A DNA stretch of 64,000 nucleotides. Source: an uncultured Acetatifactor sp. Its GTDB lineage: Bacteria; Bacillota; Clostridia; Lachnospirales; Lachnospiraceae. The notes below the pieces were generated by a model. That model worked only from the letters and a program-made list of their open reading frames with translations, searched no databases and was not told the DNA's origin. This document shows, piece after piece, positions 13,464 through 22,428 of this stretch. Within the stretch, counting starts at the first letter, position 1, and every line of letters starts with the position of its first letter. Position numbers and translations under genes: made by a program. The stretch lies in assembly GCA_944383825.1 (NCBI GenBank), contig CALWRA010000003.1:1-64000 (forward strand), in the 5' to 3' direction.

Positions 13464-13718
13464 ATGAGAAAATTATTGTTTGCTGGGCGATGAATTAATG
13501 CTGAAGAGATCGAAAGAATAGGAATGTCTTGGGGGGCGGATTATTTTCTTTACAAAGATGAAAGCGGACGGTTTTATGCGACTCTTTGTGACGGGATGCC
13601 CGACGTAATTGAATTGTGCAATTTTGAACAATCGATTGAGGAAATAACGGAAGAAACTGCAAAGAAAGCATTTAAAGAATACATACAGAGGCTTGAGGAT
13701 GAACAAACTGAAGATTAA
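13464..13718 (+). pseudogene. Small acidic protein gene interrupted by an in-frame TGA
   Basis: ATG 13464 follows AGGAAAAGG and opens MRKLLFAGR, then meets TGA at 13491-13493. The same frame continues at once as INAEEIERIGMSWGADYFLYKDESGRFYATLCDGM and on to TAA 13718, 75 residues after the stop. Codon character is continuous across the TGA, which points to a nonsense change in an 84-codon gene. Alternatively only the 64-residue part from ATG 13524 is made, but that start has a poor ribosome site. The product is unrecognised, acidic and rich in Glu at its end. From 13719 to 13931 I see no supported gene. Confidence 0.5.
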
Positions 13719-13931
13719 AAATTAGCATAAACAGGAATTGACAATATGTTCTAATAAGCGTAGCCAGATCTAAAATAGACAGTTGCATCAAAGTAAATTA
13801 AAAGTATGGGCTGAAGAAAGAAAAGCTAAATAATAAGGAGTGATAAAAACACAATTAAGGAGACATGATCGGTGAAAGTAGCACAAATCATACGATTTAA
13901 CAGTTCGATTTCTCTTAGTATTACAATAGAT

Positions 13932-13977
13932 ATGATATAAAATAGGGCAATGAAAACATTGCCCTATTTTATATCAT
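13932..13977. terminator. Perfect 21-bp-arm hairpin, bidirectional terminator at the element edge
   Basis: ATGATATAAAATAGGGCAATG (arms 13932-13952 and 13957-13977) around an AAAA loop. The G/C core GGGCAATG/CATTGCCC is followed by TATTTT on either strand, so it can terminate transcripts from both sides. It touches the first retained codon of the truncated amidase and may mark the right end of the mobile element. Confidence 0.75.
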
Positions 13978-14478
13978 GGCGGAGCCAACCCAGGAGCCGT
14001 GTATAACGGGAGGCAGGAAAAGGACGATGTACTGGCTCTTTCACTTGCGGTAGGGAATATCCTGGAGGAAAACGGTGTGGATGTGTATTTTACCAGGACA
14101 ACGGATATTTATGAATCGCCTTATCAGAAAGCAACGGAGGGGAATCAAGTGGGGGCGGATTATTTTGTTTCCATCCATCGGAATTCCAGTCCATATCCCA
14201 ACCAGTATACAGGAGTTGAGACATTGGTTTACAACAGATACGGAGAGGCGGCGAGAATGGCGTACAATATAAACGCCCAGTTGGAGGAGGTCGGCTTCGT
14301 CAACCAGGGCGTAAATGAAAGACCAAATCTGGTGGTGCTTAACAGCACCCAGATGCCGGCGGTGCTGATAGAAGTGGGATTCATCAATAATGATGAAGAC
14401 AATGAGCTGTTTGACGAACGGTTTGACGATATTGCCAGAGCGATTGCAGACGGTATACTGCAGACCATCTGGAGTTAA
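13975..14478 (+). pseudogene. N-acetylmuramoyl-L-alanine amidase (Amidase_3), 5'-truncated
   Basis: The frame reads HGGANPGAVYNGRQEKDD from 13975, then TRTTD, ADYFVSIHRNSS, NLVVLNSTQMPAVLIEVGFINN: the catalytic domain of zinc-dependent amidases that cut the MurNAc-L-Ala bond of peptidoglycan. The preceding strand with DAG of the DAGHGG motif, and any signal peptide or wall-binding region, are missing; the frame is closed by TGA at 13951-13953. An internal GTG (13999) would give 159 residues but without the first zinc-ligand histidine, so the product is unlikely to be active. The missing part is probably on the far side of the mobile element. Its stop overlaps the convergent oxidoreductase gene by 4 bases. 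Confidence 0.8.
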
Positions 14479-15914
14479 CGGGGGCGTCCTATTCCATTCT
14501 GCGCAGGACCATCGATGATTTCCCCTGTCCGGTGAAAGCGGGAACCGTGGCAGGGGCAGTCCCATGTCTTGTCCTCAGGGTTCCAGTTAAGCTGACAGCC
14601 CAGGTGCGGGCATCGTGGAGCTGTAAAATGCAGCTGATTGTCCGCGTCTTTGTAAATCCCTGTTTTTCTGCTATCTAACCGGGCAATGCAGCCGGTTTCG
14701 TGAGGGAGCTCTTCCGCCTGTATTTTTTGTCCCGGAAGCAGAAAGCTTGCGGAGAGAGACAGGGAGGCCTGCTTCATTTCGCCAAGAAACGCTTTCCAGG
14801 CAGCGGTATTCCAATGTCTTTTTGGGGAAAACAGACTTTCACAGGGAGATGAACGCCTACATAACAGGTCGGTGAGAAGTTGTGCCCCGGCCATAGACAG
14901 GCTCATGCCCCATTTCTGAAATCCGGATGCCACGTACCAGTCGGGCTCCAGCGGGGAAAACCGACCTATATAGGGCAGGCCGTCCAGGGTCATGCAGTCC
15001 TGGGCAGACCATTGTGCTATGGGAATGGTTCCGGGAAAGCGTTTTTCCGCAATGGCTTTCAGGCTTTCATAGCGGCAGAGGGCGTGTTTTTTGCCGGTTC
15101 TGTGTCCTTCTCCTCCCACCAATAGAATGTCCTGGAAGCTACGCAACGAGGGTGTGCCTGCATCAATGCCGTAAAACATACCGGGAGGGAGGTCGTGTTT
15201 TCCCTTGACGGCGACCACATAGGAACGGTCCTGGTGCATTTTCAGAAAATAACCGCCTGGAAAAACCGGAAAAGGAAAATGACAGGCAAAGATAATGTGC
15301 TTTGCCATAACTTTATGAGTCTCTGTGTATACAACATTGCCTTTTACTCTCATGACCCTGGTATGCTCATATACCTGCAGTTGGGAGGCCAGCGAGTATA
15401 AAAACATCAGGGGATGAAACTGAGCCTGTTGGTCAATGCGCAGGGCCGTGTATTCCTGACGGGTGTGCATGCTGCAGTCTACGCCAAGGGAAAGAAGGGC
15501 GTTCTTTTCCTCCAGCAGTTTTTTCCTGCCCTCATCGGAAGAGGTATAGAGATAAGAGGGGAGCCTTTCAAAAAAGCAGGGGATGGAAAGATCCTGTATC
15601 AGCTCTTCATATGCGGAGACTGCCTGCCTGTTGGCGTCTGCATAACATTTAGCCTGTAAAAAGCCCTGCTGCTTCACAAGCCTGTGGTAAATCAGTCCAT
15701 GCTGACAGGTGATTTTTGCTGTGGTCAGATGAGTCTGTCCGCTGCAAATTTTGTTGGCCTCCAAAAGGACAACCTGAAATCCTTCCCTTTGAAGAAAATA
15801 AGCGGTGAGAACGCCGCAGATTCCACCGCCGATTATAACGGCTTCCGTCTGAATGTCCTGAGAAAGAGTAGGAAAGACAGGCGGCTTTTCATTTTGGTTC
15901 CAGATTGACTCCAT
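14475..15914 (-). CDS. FAD-dependent oxidoreductase with C-terminal Rieske domain
   Basis: 479 residues. The N-terminal DAO-type FAD domain has the dinucleotide-binding glycines AVIIGGGICG and the acidic end LLEANKICSGQTHLTTAK. The C-terminal Rieske [2Fe-2S] domain is complete: Cys435-x-His437 (CPHLGC) and Cys453-x-x-His456 (CPCHGS). This fusion is seen in many Firmicutes as 'FAD-dependent oxidoreductase with Rieske domain', with an unproven substrate, probably an amine or amino acid. A GGGAAG site precedes ATG 15914. It is divergent from pstS and shares the intergenic region with the Pho boxes. Confidence 0.88.
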   Translation of the reverse strand: MESIWNQNEKPPVFPTLSQDIQTEAVIIGGGICGVLTAYFLQREGFQVVLLEANKICSGQTHLTTAKITCQHGLIYHRLVKQQGFLQAKCYADANRQAVSAYEELIQDLSIPCFFERLPSYLYTSSDEGRKKLLEEKNALLSLGVDCSMHTRQEYTALRIDQQAQFHPLMFLYSLASQLQVYEHTRVMRVKGNVVYTETHKVMAKHIIFACHFPFPVFPGGYFLKMHQDRSYVVAVKGKHDLPPGMFYGIDAGTPSLRSFQDILLVGGEGHRTGKKHALCRYESLKAIAEKRFPGTIPIAQWSAQDCMTLDGLPYIGRFSPLEPDWYVASGFQKWGMSLSMAGAQLLTDLLCRRSSPCESLFSPKRHWNTAAWKAFLGEMKQASLSLSASFLLPGQKIQAEELPHETGCIARLDSRKTGIYKDADNQLHFTAPRCPHLGCQLNWNPEDKTWDCPCHGSRFHRTGEIIDGPAQNGIGRPR

Positions 15915-15988
15915 TACGCTTCCCTTTCTTTTTTCTTTATTGTGTAGCTTCCCTATAATTTTATTCGTTAGTTTTTTGAAAGTTTTTT

Positions 15989-16053
15989 TTACATAAAAAT
16001 TACATACAAATTACTCAAGCGTGATATTTTGTGAACTCCTTTCATGTTATTAT
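15989..16053 (+). promoter_or_regulatory. Pho box and promoter of pstSCAB
   Basis: TTACAT (15989), TTACAT (16000) and TTACTC (16011) are spaced exactly 11 bp apart, as expected for tandem PhoP binding sites of the TT(A/T)ACA type. A -10 TATTAT follows at 16048-16053 with no recognisable -35, as is usual for activator-dependent promoters. The response regulator encoded at 22429 is the obvious candidate activator under phosphate starvation. Confidence 0.75.
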
Positions 16054-16112
16054 GTACATCGTAATCAAGAGAAAAACAGAGAATTGAAAATGAAAAATGG
16101 AGGAGCACTATT

Positions 16113-17036
16113 ATGAAAAACAGACGTAGCAGAGTGTTGGCTCTTGCGGGAGCATGTATTCTGGCAGTGGGCGGACTCGCCGCCTGCGGAGCAGAGGAGA
16201 CGAGCGCGCCTTCCACCGGCGCGGCCCAGACTTCTTCTGCGGCGGAGAGCGGCGCAGATCAGACATCTTCCGTGGCAGGCAGCGCTGAAGCGGCGGCTTT
16301 ATCCGGATCTATTCAAATGGTGGGAAGCACATCTATGGAAAGGTTTGCGAATGCTTTGATTGAGGCGTTTGCAGTGACCTATCCTGATGTCAATGTAACC
16401 GCTGAGTTTGTAGGATCGGGAGCTGGTATTGAGGCTGTTATCAACGGAACGGCGGATGTTGGAAATTCTTCCAGAAACCTGGAGGCAGAGGAGCTCGAAG
16501 CAGGCGCAGTAGAAAACATCGTGGCCATTGATGGAATTGCGGTCTGTGTTGACCCGGCGAACACCGTAACGGGACTGACCAAGGATCAGCTTACCAATAT
16601 TTACAACGGAACCATTACCAACTGGAGCGAGGTAGGAGGCTCTGACACCCCGATCATTGTGATTGGACGCGAGGCGGGAAGCGGAACCAGAGGAGCCTTT
16701 GAAGAGCTGCTTGGTCTTGAGGATGCCTGCGTATATGCCAATGAGCTGGACAGCACAGGGGCTGTTATGGCAAGAGTGGCGTCCACTCCTGGAGCCATAG
16801 GCTATGTGTCTCTGGATGTATTGAATGACAGCGTTGTGGCGCTTGCTCTTGACGGCGTGGAGCCCACTGTTGACAATATCAAGTCCGGAAGCTATTTCCT
16901 CAGCAGACCTTTTGTAATGGCTACCAACGGAGAGATCTCCCAACAGAGCGATTTGGTTCAGGCATGGTTTGATTTTGTGCTTGGCGCAGAGGGACAGGAA
17001 ATTGCCACAAGTGTAGGATTAATTACTGTAGAATAA
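16113..17036 (+). CDS. pstS: Phosphate ABC transporter substrate-binding lipoprotein
   Basis: 307 residues. Lipoprotein signal with lipobox LAAC, lipidated Cys25, then a Ser/Ala-rich tether (26-65). The mature part is a PBP-like phosphate-binding fold: GSTSMERFANALIEAF, GSGAGIEAVINGTADVGNSSR and GREAGSGTRGAFEELL, the last carrying the Ser/Thr/Arg residues that hold phosphate. It captures phosphate outside the membrane and hands it to PstCA. First gene of pstSCAB-phoU, behind a Pho box, so probably induced by phosphate starvation. GGAGGAG is 10 bases before the start. Confidence 0.95.
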   Translation: MKNRRSRVLALAGACILAVGGLAACGAEETSAPSTGAAQTSSAAESGADQTSSVAGSAEAAALSGSIQMVGSTSMERFANALIEAFAVTYPDVNVTAEFVGSGAGIEAVINGTADVGNSSRNLEAEELEAGAVENIVAIDGIAVCVDPANTVTGLTKDQLTNIYNGTITNWSEVGGSDTPIIVIGREAGSGTRGAFEELLGLEDACVYANELDSTGAVMARVASTPGAIGYVSLDVLNDSVVALALDGVEPTVDNIKSGSYFLSRPFVMATNGEISQQSDLVQAWFDFVLGAEGQEIATSVGLITVE

Positions 17037-17052
17037 TAAAAAGGATAATGCG

Positions 17053-18009
17053 ATGAATAGTCAGACACACGCTTCCGTAAGGGAATCCACAATTCTCGGA
17101 AACAGAAAGAATAAAGCGGTGGTGGAAACTGCGGCACAAATAATCTTTACTATTTGTGCCTTCTTCGCTGTCCTGGCAGTGGTTTCCATTACTCTGTATA
17201 TGATTATCAGCGGCACCCCTGCGATTTTTGAGGTGGGGCTGACGGAAATTCTGTTCGGCACAGTCTGGAGACCTGCCGCTGAAGATCCCCAATTCGGTAT
17301 TTTATACGTTATATTGACCTCCATCATTGGTACTTCCATGGCTATTTTAATCGGCGTGCCCATCGGTGTGCTGACAGCAGTATTTCTGGCTGAGGTGGCG
17401 CCGAAAAAACTTGCCATGATCGTAAAGCCTGCAGTGGAGCTTCTTGCCGGAATTCCTTCCGTTATTTACGGTCTGCTGGGCGTTTATCTGCTGAATCCGT
17501 TGATGTATAAAATAGAGCTTGCGGTGTTTGAAGGCTCTGCCACGCATCAATTTACAGGAGGAGCGAATCTTCTGTCGGCCGTGATTGTTCTGGCAATTAT
17601 GATTCTGCCCACTGTGATTAATATTTCGGAAACCTCCATAAAAGCCGTTCATCCCAGCTTAAAGGCCGCTTCTCTTGCGCTGGGAGCTTCCCATATTCAG
17701 ACCATATTCAAGACAATGCTGCCAGCTGCAAAATCCGGTATCGTGACGGCTATTGTCCTTGGGGTGGGCAGAGCCATTGGCGAGGCTATGGCAATCACAC
17801 TGGTGTCCGGCAGCAGCGTGAATATCCCGCTTCCATTTAATTCAGTGCGGTTCCTCACCACGGCCATTGTAAGTGAAATGGGATATTCCTCCGGAACCCA
17901 CAGACAAGTGCTCTTTACCATTGGACTTGTATTATTTGTGTTTATTATGATTATCAATGTGGTGCTGAACAAGATACTGAAAAAAGGAGCGAATGAAAAT
18001 GAACGATAA
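17053..18009 (+). CDS. pstC: Phosphate ABC transporter permease
   Basis: 318 residues with six membrane helices (first about 35-57). It has the ABC permease EAA-like motif in SLALGASHIQTIFKTMLPAAKSGIVTAIVLGVGRAIGEAMA. PstC pairs with PstA to form the membrane channel for phosphate. It begins 16 bases after pstS with AAAGGAT, and its end overlaps pstA by 17 bases, indicating coupled translation. Confidence 0.95.
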   Translation: MNSQTHASVRESTILGNRKNKAVVETAAQIIFTICAFFAVLAVVSITLYMIISGTPAIFEVGLTEILFGTVWRPAAEDPQFGILYVILTSIIGTSMAILIGVPIGVLTAVFLAEVAPKKLAMIVKPAVELLAGIPSVIYGLLGVYLLNPLMYKIELAVFEGSATHQFTGGANLLSAVIVLAIMILPTVINISETSIKAVHPSLKAASLALGASHIQTIFKTMLPAAKSGIVTAIVLGVGRAIGEAMAITLVSGSSVNIPLPFNSVRFLTTAIVSEMGYSSGTHRQVLFTIGLVLFVFIMIINVVLNKILKKGANENER

Positions 18010-18886
18010 TACGCTTATGCGGAAGAGGAAGCGACCTCTGGATATGATATTAAGGGCGGCTATATACATATCGGCGTCTGTTTCAGTGCTTCTTTTATTA
18101 GGAATGATAGGATATGTTTTTGTGAAGGGAATCCAAACGGTAAATCTGTCCTTTTTGACCTCTGTTACAAGCACTCTGGAGGGAACGGTGGGAGTTGCCG
18201 GAAATCTTTTGAATACGGCGTATATTATCATCATAACGCTGCTGATCGCCACTCCCCTGGGAGTAGGATCTGCAATTTATCTGAATGAATATGCCAGGCC
18301 GGGAAGAATCGTATCCATGATCGAGTTTACAACGGAGACGCTCTCGGGCATTCCTTCCATTATATTTGGTCTGTTTGGAATGGTTTTCTTCGGTGAGTCC
18401 CTGGGCTTGGGGTATTCTCTGCTGACAGGCTCCTTCACCCTGACTCTGATGGTGCTTCCTTTGATTACCAGAAATACCCAGGAAGCCTTAAGGACAGTGC
18501 CGGAAAGCTATAGAAGCGGTGCGCTTGGAATGGGATCGACAAAATGGCATATGATACGCACCATACTTCTACCTTCTTCTATGCCGGGGATCGTGACGGG
18601 CATTATTTTGGCGTTGGGACGAATTGTTGGAGAATCCGCGGCACTCCTGTTTACCGCAGGCAGCGATTACAGACTTCCCCGTTTCAGCGGCGGATTTGCG
18701 GATAATGTGGAAAGACTGCTTACAAAAACCACGGAGTCCGGGGGTACCCTCACCATTGAGCTTTACCTTCAGATGCAGAAGGGCCAGTATGAGACGGCGT
18801 TTGGAATTGGCTGTGTACTGATCATTATTGTACTGATATTGAATCTGCTCACAAAGCTTGCGGCAAATAAGCTCAGGCCCGTGTAA
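17993..18886 (+). CDS. pstA: Phosphate ABC transporter permease
   Basis: 297 residues, six membrane helices, and the permease loop ALGMGSTKWHMIRTILLPSSMPGIVTGIILALGRIVGESAALLFTAG typical of PstA. It forms the heteromeric channel with PstC. The start at 17993 lies inside the 3' end of pstC. The second in-frame ATG at 17999 is better placed relative to the AAAGGAG site and may be the real one. Confidence 0.94.
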   Translation: MKMNDNTLMRKRKRPLDMILRAAIYISASVSVLLLLGMIGYVFVKGIQTVNLSFLTSVTSTLEGTVGVAGNLLNTAYIIIITLLIATPLGVGSAIYLNEYARPGRIVSMIEFTTETLSGIPSIIFGLFGMVFFGESLGLGYSLLTGSFTLTLMVLPLITRNTQEALRTVPESYRSGALGMGSTKWHMIRTILLPSSMPGIVTGIILALGRIVGESAALLFTAGSDYRLPRFSGGFADNVERLLTKTTESGGTLTIELYLQMQKGQYETAFGIGCVLIIIVLILNLLTKLAANKLRPV

Positions 18887-18910
18887 GCATGGCAAGAATA
18901 GAAGAGGATT

Positions 18911-19678
18911 GTGAAAAACATGGAAAAGAGTAAAATTTCGGTGAAGAATCTGAATCTCCATTACGGAGATAATCATGCGCTTAAAGATGTGAATATGGAG
19001 ATAAAAGACCATGCCATAACGGCGTTTATCGGTCCCAGCGGATGCGGGAAATCAACCTTTCTGAAATGTCTCAACCGCATGAATGATCTTGTGGAGAGCG
19101 CCCGGATAGAGGGCCAGGTTCTCCTGGACGGGGAGGATATTTATGATAAGCGGGTGGACACCACGCTGCTTCGCAAAAAGGTGGGCATGGTATTCCAGCA
19201 ACCTAATCCCTTTCCCATGTCCATTTATGATAATATCGCATATGGTCCCAGGCTTCACGGCGTCAAACAAAAAGCAAGACTGGATGAAATTGTGGAAAAC
19301 GCTCTGCGGGGAGCCGCTATTTTTGAAGAGGTAAAGGATCGTCTGAAAAAGTCAGCTCTGGGGTTATCCGGCGGACAGCAGCAGAGACTCTGCATTGCAA
19401 GAGCGCTTGCAGTGGAACCGGAGGTGCTGCTTATGGATGAACCCACCTCCGCTTTAGATCCCATATCCACACTGAAGATAGAAGAGCTGATGGAATCTCT
19501 GAAAAAAACGTATACGGTTGCCATAGTGACGCATAATATGCAGCAGGCAGCCCGCGTATCGGATGATACGGCGTTCTTTCTGGTGGGGGAAGTGGTTGAA
19601 TTTGATTCTACCGAAAATATTTTTTCCAGACCGAAGGATAAACGGACAGAGGATTATATTACGGGCCGATTTGGCTGA
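18911..19678 (+). CDS. pstB: Phosphate ABC transporter ATP-binding protein
   Basis: 255 residues, start GTG 18911 after AGAGGAT (ATG 18920 is possible). Full ABC ATPase set: Walker [11 protein letters not shown]-loop VFQQPNPFP, signature LSGGQQQR, Walker [12 protein letters not shown], and switch His in VTHNMQQ. It powers phosphate import through PstCA. The end [14 protein letters not shown] is the characteristic PstB C-terminus. Confidence 0.96.
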   Translation: MKNMEKSKISVKNLNLHYGDNHALKDVNMEIKDHAITAFIGPSGCGKSTFLKCLNRMNDLVESARIEGQVLLDGEDIYDKRVDTTLLRKKVGMVFQQPNPFPMSIYDNIAYGPRLHGVKQKARLDEIVENALRGAAIFEEVKDRLKKSALGLSGGQQQRLCIARALAVEPEVLLMDEPTSALDPISTLKIEELMESLKKTYTVAIVTHNMQQAARVSDDTAFFLVGEVVEFDSTENIFSRPKDKRTEDYITGRFG

Positions 19679-19700
19679 AGTATTTTTTATAAACTGTATG

Positions 19701-19717
19701 TGCCGCTTCAGGCGGCA
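19701..19717 (+). promoter_or_regulatory. Hairpin between pstB and phoU
   Basis: TGCCGC-TTCAG-GCGGCA forms a compact 6-bp stem, 23 bases after the pstB stop and followed by the phoU ribosome site (AGGAG). With no T-run it is more likely an mRNA processing or stability element than a terminator. Confidence 0.45.
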
Positions 19718-19739
19718 TGACCGGAAAGGTAGGAGAATT

Positions 19740-20405
19740 ATGGCGCCCAGAATATATTTTGAGCAGGAACTGGATTTATTGAAGAATAAAGTGACAGAAA
19801 TGGGAGAGAGGGCGGAAATCAGCTATGACCGTCTGGTGTATGCAGTCAAAGGCAATGATCGTGAAACGCTGAAGCTGCTTTTGGATAACGACCGCCAGAT
19901 GATTGACATGCAGAGAAGCATTGAGGCCAAATGCCTGACCCTTCTTACCAGGCAGCAGCCTGTGGCCAGAGATCTGCGTCTGGTTTCCTCCGCGCTCAAG
20001 GTGGTGACGGATATAGAGCGGGTGGGGGATCATGTATCCGACATTGCGGAGCTCTGCCTGCGGACCCAGGAATTTAATCAGGAGGGAACCTGTGAAAGTA
20101 AGTTGATTGTCATGATGGAAGAGGCCAAGAATATGCTGCATGAGGCGGTGGAGGCTTTTGTGGATGGAAATGAAAAAGCCGCCCGTAAGGTAATTGAGAG
20201 CGATGATACCGTGGATGATCTTTTTAACCAGATCAAGGGAGAGCTTATGGGCTCCATTCGGGGACAGGATCTGGATGCGGATAAGGTAGTGGATTACCTG
20301 ATGATTGCAAAATATCTTGAAAAAATAGGAGATCATGCGGTAAACATCGGCGAATGGGCCATTTTCCAGGTGACCGGCGATATGCAGGGAGTAAAGCTCT
20401 ATTAA
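19740..20405 (+). CDS. phoU: Phosphate signalling complex protein PhoU
   Basis: 221 residues from ATG 19740 with AGGAG just upstream. It contains two PhoU three-helix bundles. The repeated metal-binding signatures are visible: DIERVGDHVSDIAE in the first and YLEKIGDHAVNIGEW in the second. PhoU links PstSCAB to the PhoR kinase and dampens the Pho response when phosphate is sufficient. Last gene of the pst operon; about 200 bases follow before the next gene. Confidence 0.95.
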   Translation: MAPRIYFEQELDLLKNKVTEMGERAEISYDRLVYAVKGNDRETLKLLLDNDRQMIDMQRSIEAKCLTLLTRQQPVARDLRLVSSALKVVTDIERVGDHVSDIAELCLRTQEFNQEGTCESKLIVMMEEAKNMLHEAVEAFVDGNEKAARKVIESDDTVDDLFNQIKGELMGSIRGQDLDADKVVDYLMIAKYLEKIGDHAVNIGEWAIFQVTGDMQGVKLY

Positions 20406-20500
20406 AGACTGCCCTGCCTGTGGTGCGATTCCCTGCATTGGGCTGAGTCTGCAAGAGACGGTGCACAAAAGCAAATGCTTTGTTTTCCTTTCTTGATAAT

Positions 20501-20573
20501 TTACATAAATTTTACATAAAATAACTATAAATTTTACCTGAGCCGTTTACGATGGAAAAAACAGTGTTATAAT
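20501..20573 (+). promoter_or_regulatory. Second Pho box and promoter, for the Na/Pi cotransporter gene
   Basis: TTACAT at 20501 and 20512 and TTACCT at 20534 keep one 11-bp register (the site at 20523 is degenerate). A -10 TATAAT lies at 20568-20573, 29 bases before the ATG. It matches the pstS promoter in layout, so both operons are probably controlled together. Confidence 0.7.
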
Positions 20574-20601
20574 GTAAAAAATGTAAAAGAGAGGACAAAG
20601 C

Positions 20602-22383
20602 ATGAGCTTTTTTGATTTTCTGACAATGGCGGGGGGACTGGCCCTCTTTTTGTATGGTATGAATCTGCTTGGAGAGGGTCTGTCAAAGGCTTCAGGAGGT
20701 AGACTGGAGCGGATCCTGGAAAAGCTTACCAGCAGTCCTCTGAAAGCGGTTTTGGTGGGGGCAGGCGTAACTGCAGTGATTCAGTCCTCTTCCGCTGCTA
20801 CGGTCATGGTAGTTGGTTTTGTCAATTCCGGCATTATGAGGCTGGAGCAGGCGGTTGGGATTATAATGGGAGCCAATATCGGTACCACGATTACCTCCTG
20901 GATCCTGGGAATGACGGGAATTGACAGCTCTTCCTTCCTGATCAGGATGCTGAAGCCCACATCATTTTCTCCGATTCTGGCCATTGTGGGCGTGGCCATT
21001 CTAATGTTTTCTCACAAAGAAGCCCGAAGAAATACTGCGTCCATTCTGATCGGATTTTCGGTGCTTATGTTTGGCATGGATACCATGAGCAGCGCGGTGG
21101 AGCCTCTGGCGGAGGTTCCGGAGTTTACAGGGATTCTCACCAGATTTTCCCAGCCCCTTCTTGGGATGCTGGCCGGGCTTGTACTGACTGCCGTCATACA
21201 GTCTTCTTCCGCCTCGGTGGGTATTCTGCAGGCTCTGTGCGCTACAGGAGCCGTAAGCTACGGCGCGGCGGTCCCCATAATTATGGGACAGAATATCGGC
21301 ACATGCGTAACGGCTATGATTTCAGGAATAGGTGCGTCGAAGAATGCCAGAAGAGCAGCCTTGATACACCTTTATTTCAATGTAATCGGAACATTTTTGT
21401 TTATGATTATTTTTTACGCTGCAGATTCTGCCTTTTCCTTTGACTTTTTGAAGGATTCTGCCACGCCCTTTGGCATTGCGGCGGTCCACAGCATTTTTAA
21501 TATTACGGCGACGCTCTGCCTGCTTCCCTTTTCAAAAGGACTGGTGAGACTCGCCTGTCTGACTATAAAGGATGGGGAAAAACAGGAGGAGGTCAGCTCG
21601 GGAGACAGGATTCTGCATTTGCTGGATCCCCGTTTTCTTGAAATGCCTTCCTATGCGGTGGAGCAGAGCCGCAGTGTGGCGGCCGCCATGGCCGGCATGG
21701 CTGAGGAAGCCATGAATATTTCCATGAGCCTTCTTTTTGACTACGATCAGAAAAAAGCTGAAAGAGTGGCGGAACTGGAAAGAGAGTCGGATCGGTTTGA
21801 GGATGAGCTGGGCAGCTATCTGGTGAAGCTGAGCGCGAAAGATCTGGCGGAAAGGGACAGTCGCACGCTCTCTGATATTTTGCACTGTATTGGGGACTTT
21901 GAAAGGATCTCCGATCATGCGCTCAACGTCAAGGAGGCTGCCGAAAGACTGTATGGGGGAAAGCTGAAATTTTCCGGCAGCGCTCAGGATGAGCTTAGAG
22001 TTATGGAACGGGCCATACACGATATTCTGAAAATCTCAATGCTTAGTTTTTCGGAGGAAGATCTGAGCCTGGCCAGGCAGGTGGAACCTCTGGAAGAGGT
22101 TATTGATGGGCTGCACCTGGAAATGAAGCAGAGACATATAGAGCGGCTGCGCAGGGGAGAGTGTACGGTTGAGCTGGGCTTCATATTGTCCGACGTACTC
22201 ACGGACTTCGAGCGTGTTTCTGATCATTGCTCCAATATTGCCCTGTGTCTTCTGCAGGCGTCTTCGGATGAATTTGACACCCACGCCTGTCTGCGAAAAA
22301 TTAAGGACAACGATGACTTTAGAAGCAGGGTGGCAGCCTACAGAGAGAGGTACAGACTTCAGGAAACATCCGTACAGGGATGA
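20602..22383 (+). CDS. Na+/phosphate cotransporter with C-terminal PhoU-like domain
   Basis: 593 residues. The N-terminal half (1-310) is a Na/Pi cotransporter (PF02690-type) with the duplicated signature AVIQSSSAATVMVVGFVNSG and AVIQSSSASVGILQAL and about eight membrane helices. The C-terminal half (345-560) is a cytoplasmic PhoU-like helical domain with GDFERISDHALNVKE and DFERVSDHCSNIA. The protein imports (or releases) phosphate with sodium, and the PhoU part may sense or regulate it. The gene stands behind its own Pho box and before the PhoP/PhoR-like pair. Confidence 0.92.
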   Translation: MSFFDFLTMAGGLALFLYGMNLLGEGLSKASGGRLERILEKLTSSPLKAVLVGAGVTAVIQSSSAATVMVVGFVNSGIMRLEQAVGIIMGANIGTTITSWILGMTGIDSSSFLIRMLKPTSFSPILAIVGVAILMFSHKEARRNTASILIGFSVLMFGMDTMSSAVEPLAEVPEFTGILTRFSQPLLGMLAGLVLTAVIQSSSASVGILQALCATGAVSYGAAVPIIMGQNIGTCVTAMISGIGASKNARRAALIHLYFNVIGTFLFMIIFYAADSAFSFDFLKDSATPFGIAAVHSIFNITATLCLLPFSKGLVRLACLTIKDGEKQEEVSSGDRILHLLDPRFLEMPSYAVEQSRSVAAAMAGMAEEAMNISMSLLFDYDQKKAERVAELERESDRFEDELGSYLVKLSAKDLAERDSRTLSDILHCIGDFERISDHALNVKEAAERLYGGKLKFSGSAQDELRVMERAIHDILKISMLSFSEEDLSLARQVEPLEEVIDGLHLEMKQRHIERLRRGECTVELGFILSDVLTDFERVSDHCSNIALCLLQASSDEFDTHACLRKIKDNDDFRSRVAAYRERYRLQETSVQG

Positions 22384-22428
22384 TTGGATCCGGAAGGTAT
22401 ATAAATAAAAGGAGGAGAGAAGCAGATT

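Noticed and set aside
13491..13493. TGA as a selenocysteine or programmed recoding codon
   Set aside because: No selenocysteine-type hairpin is apparent after the codon and the family is unknown; a nonsense change is simpler.
13841..13930. Short frames after AAGGAG before the element-edge hairpin (22 codons from GTG, or 11 from ATG)
   Set aside because: Too short, no similarity to known peptides, and the two frames compete for the same ribosome site.
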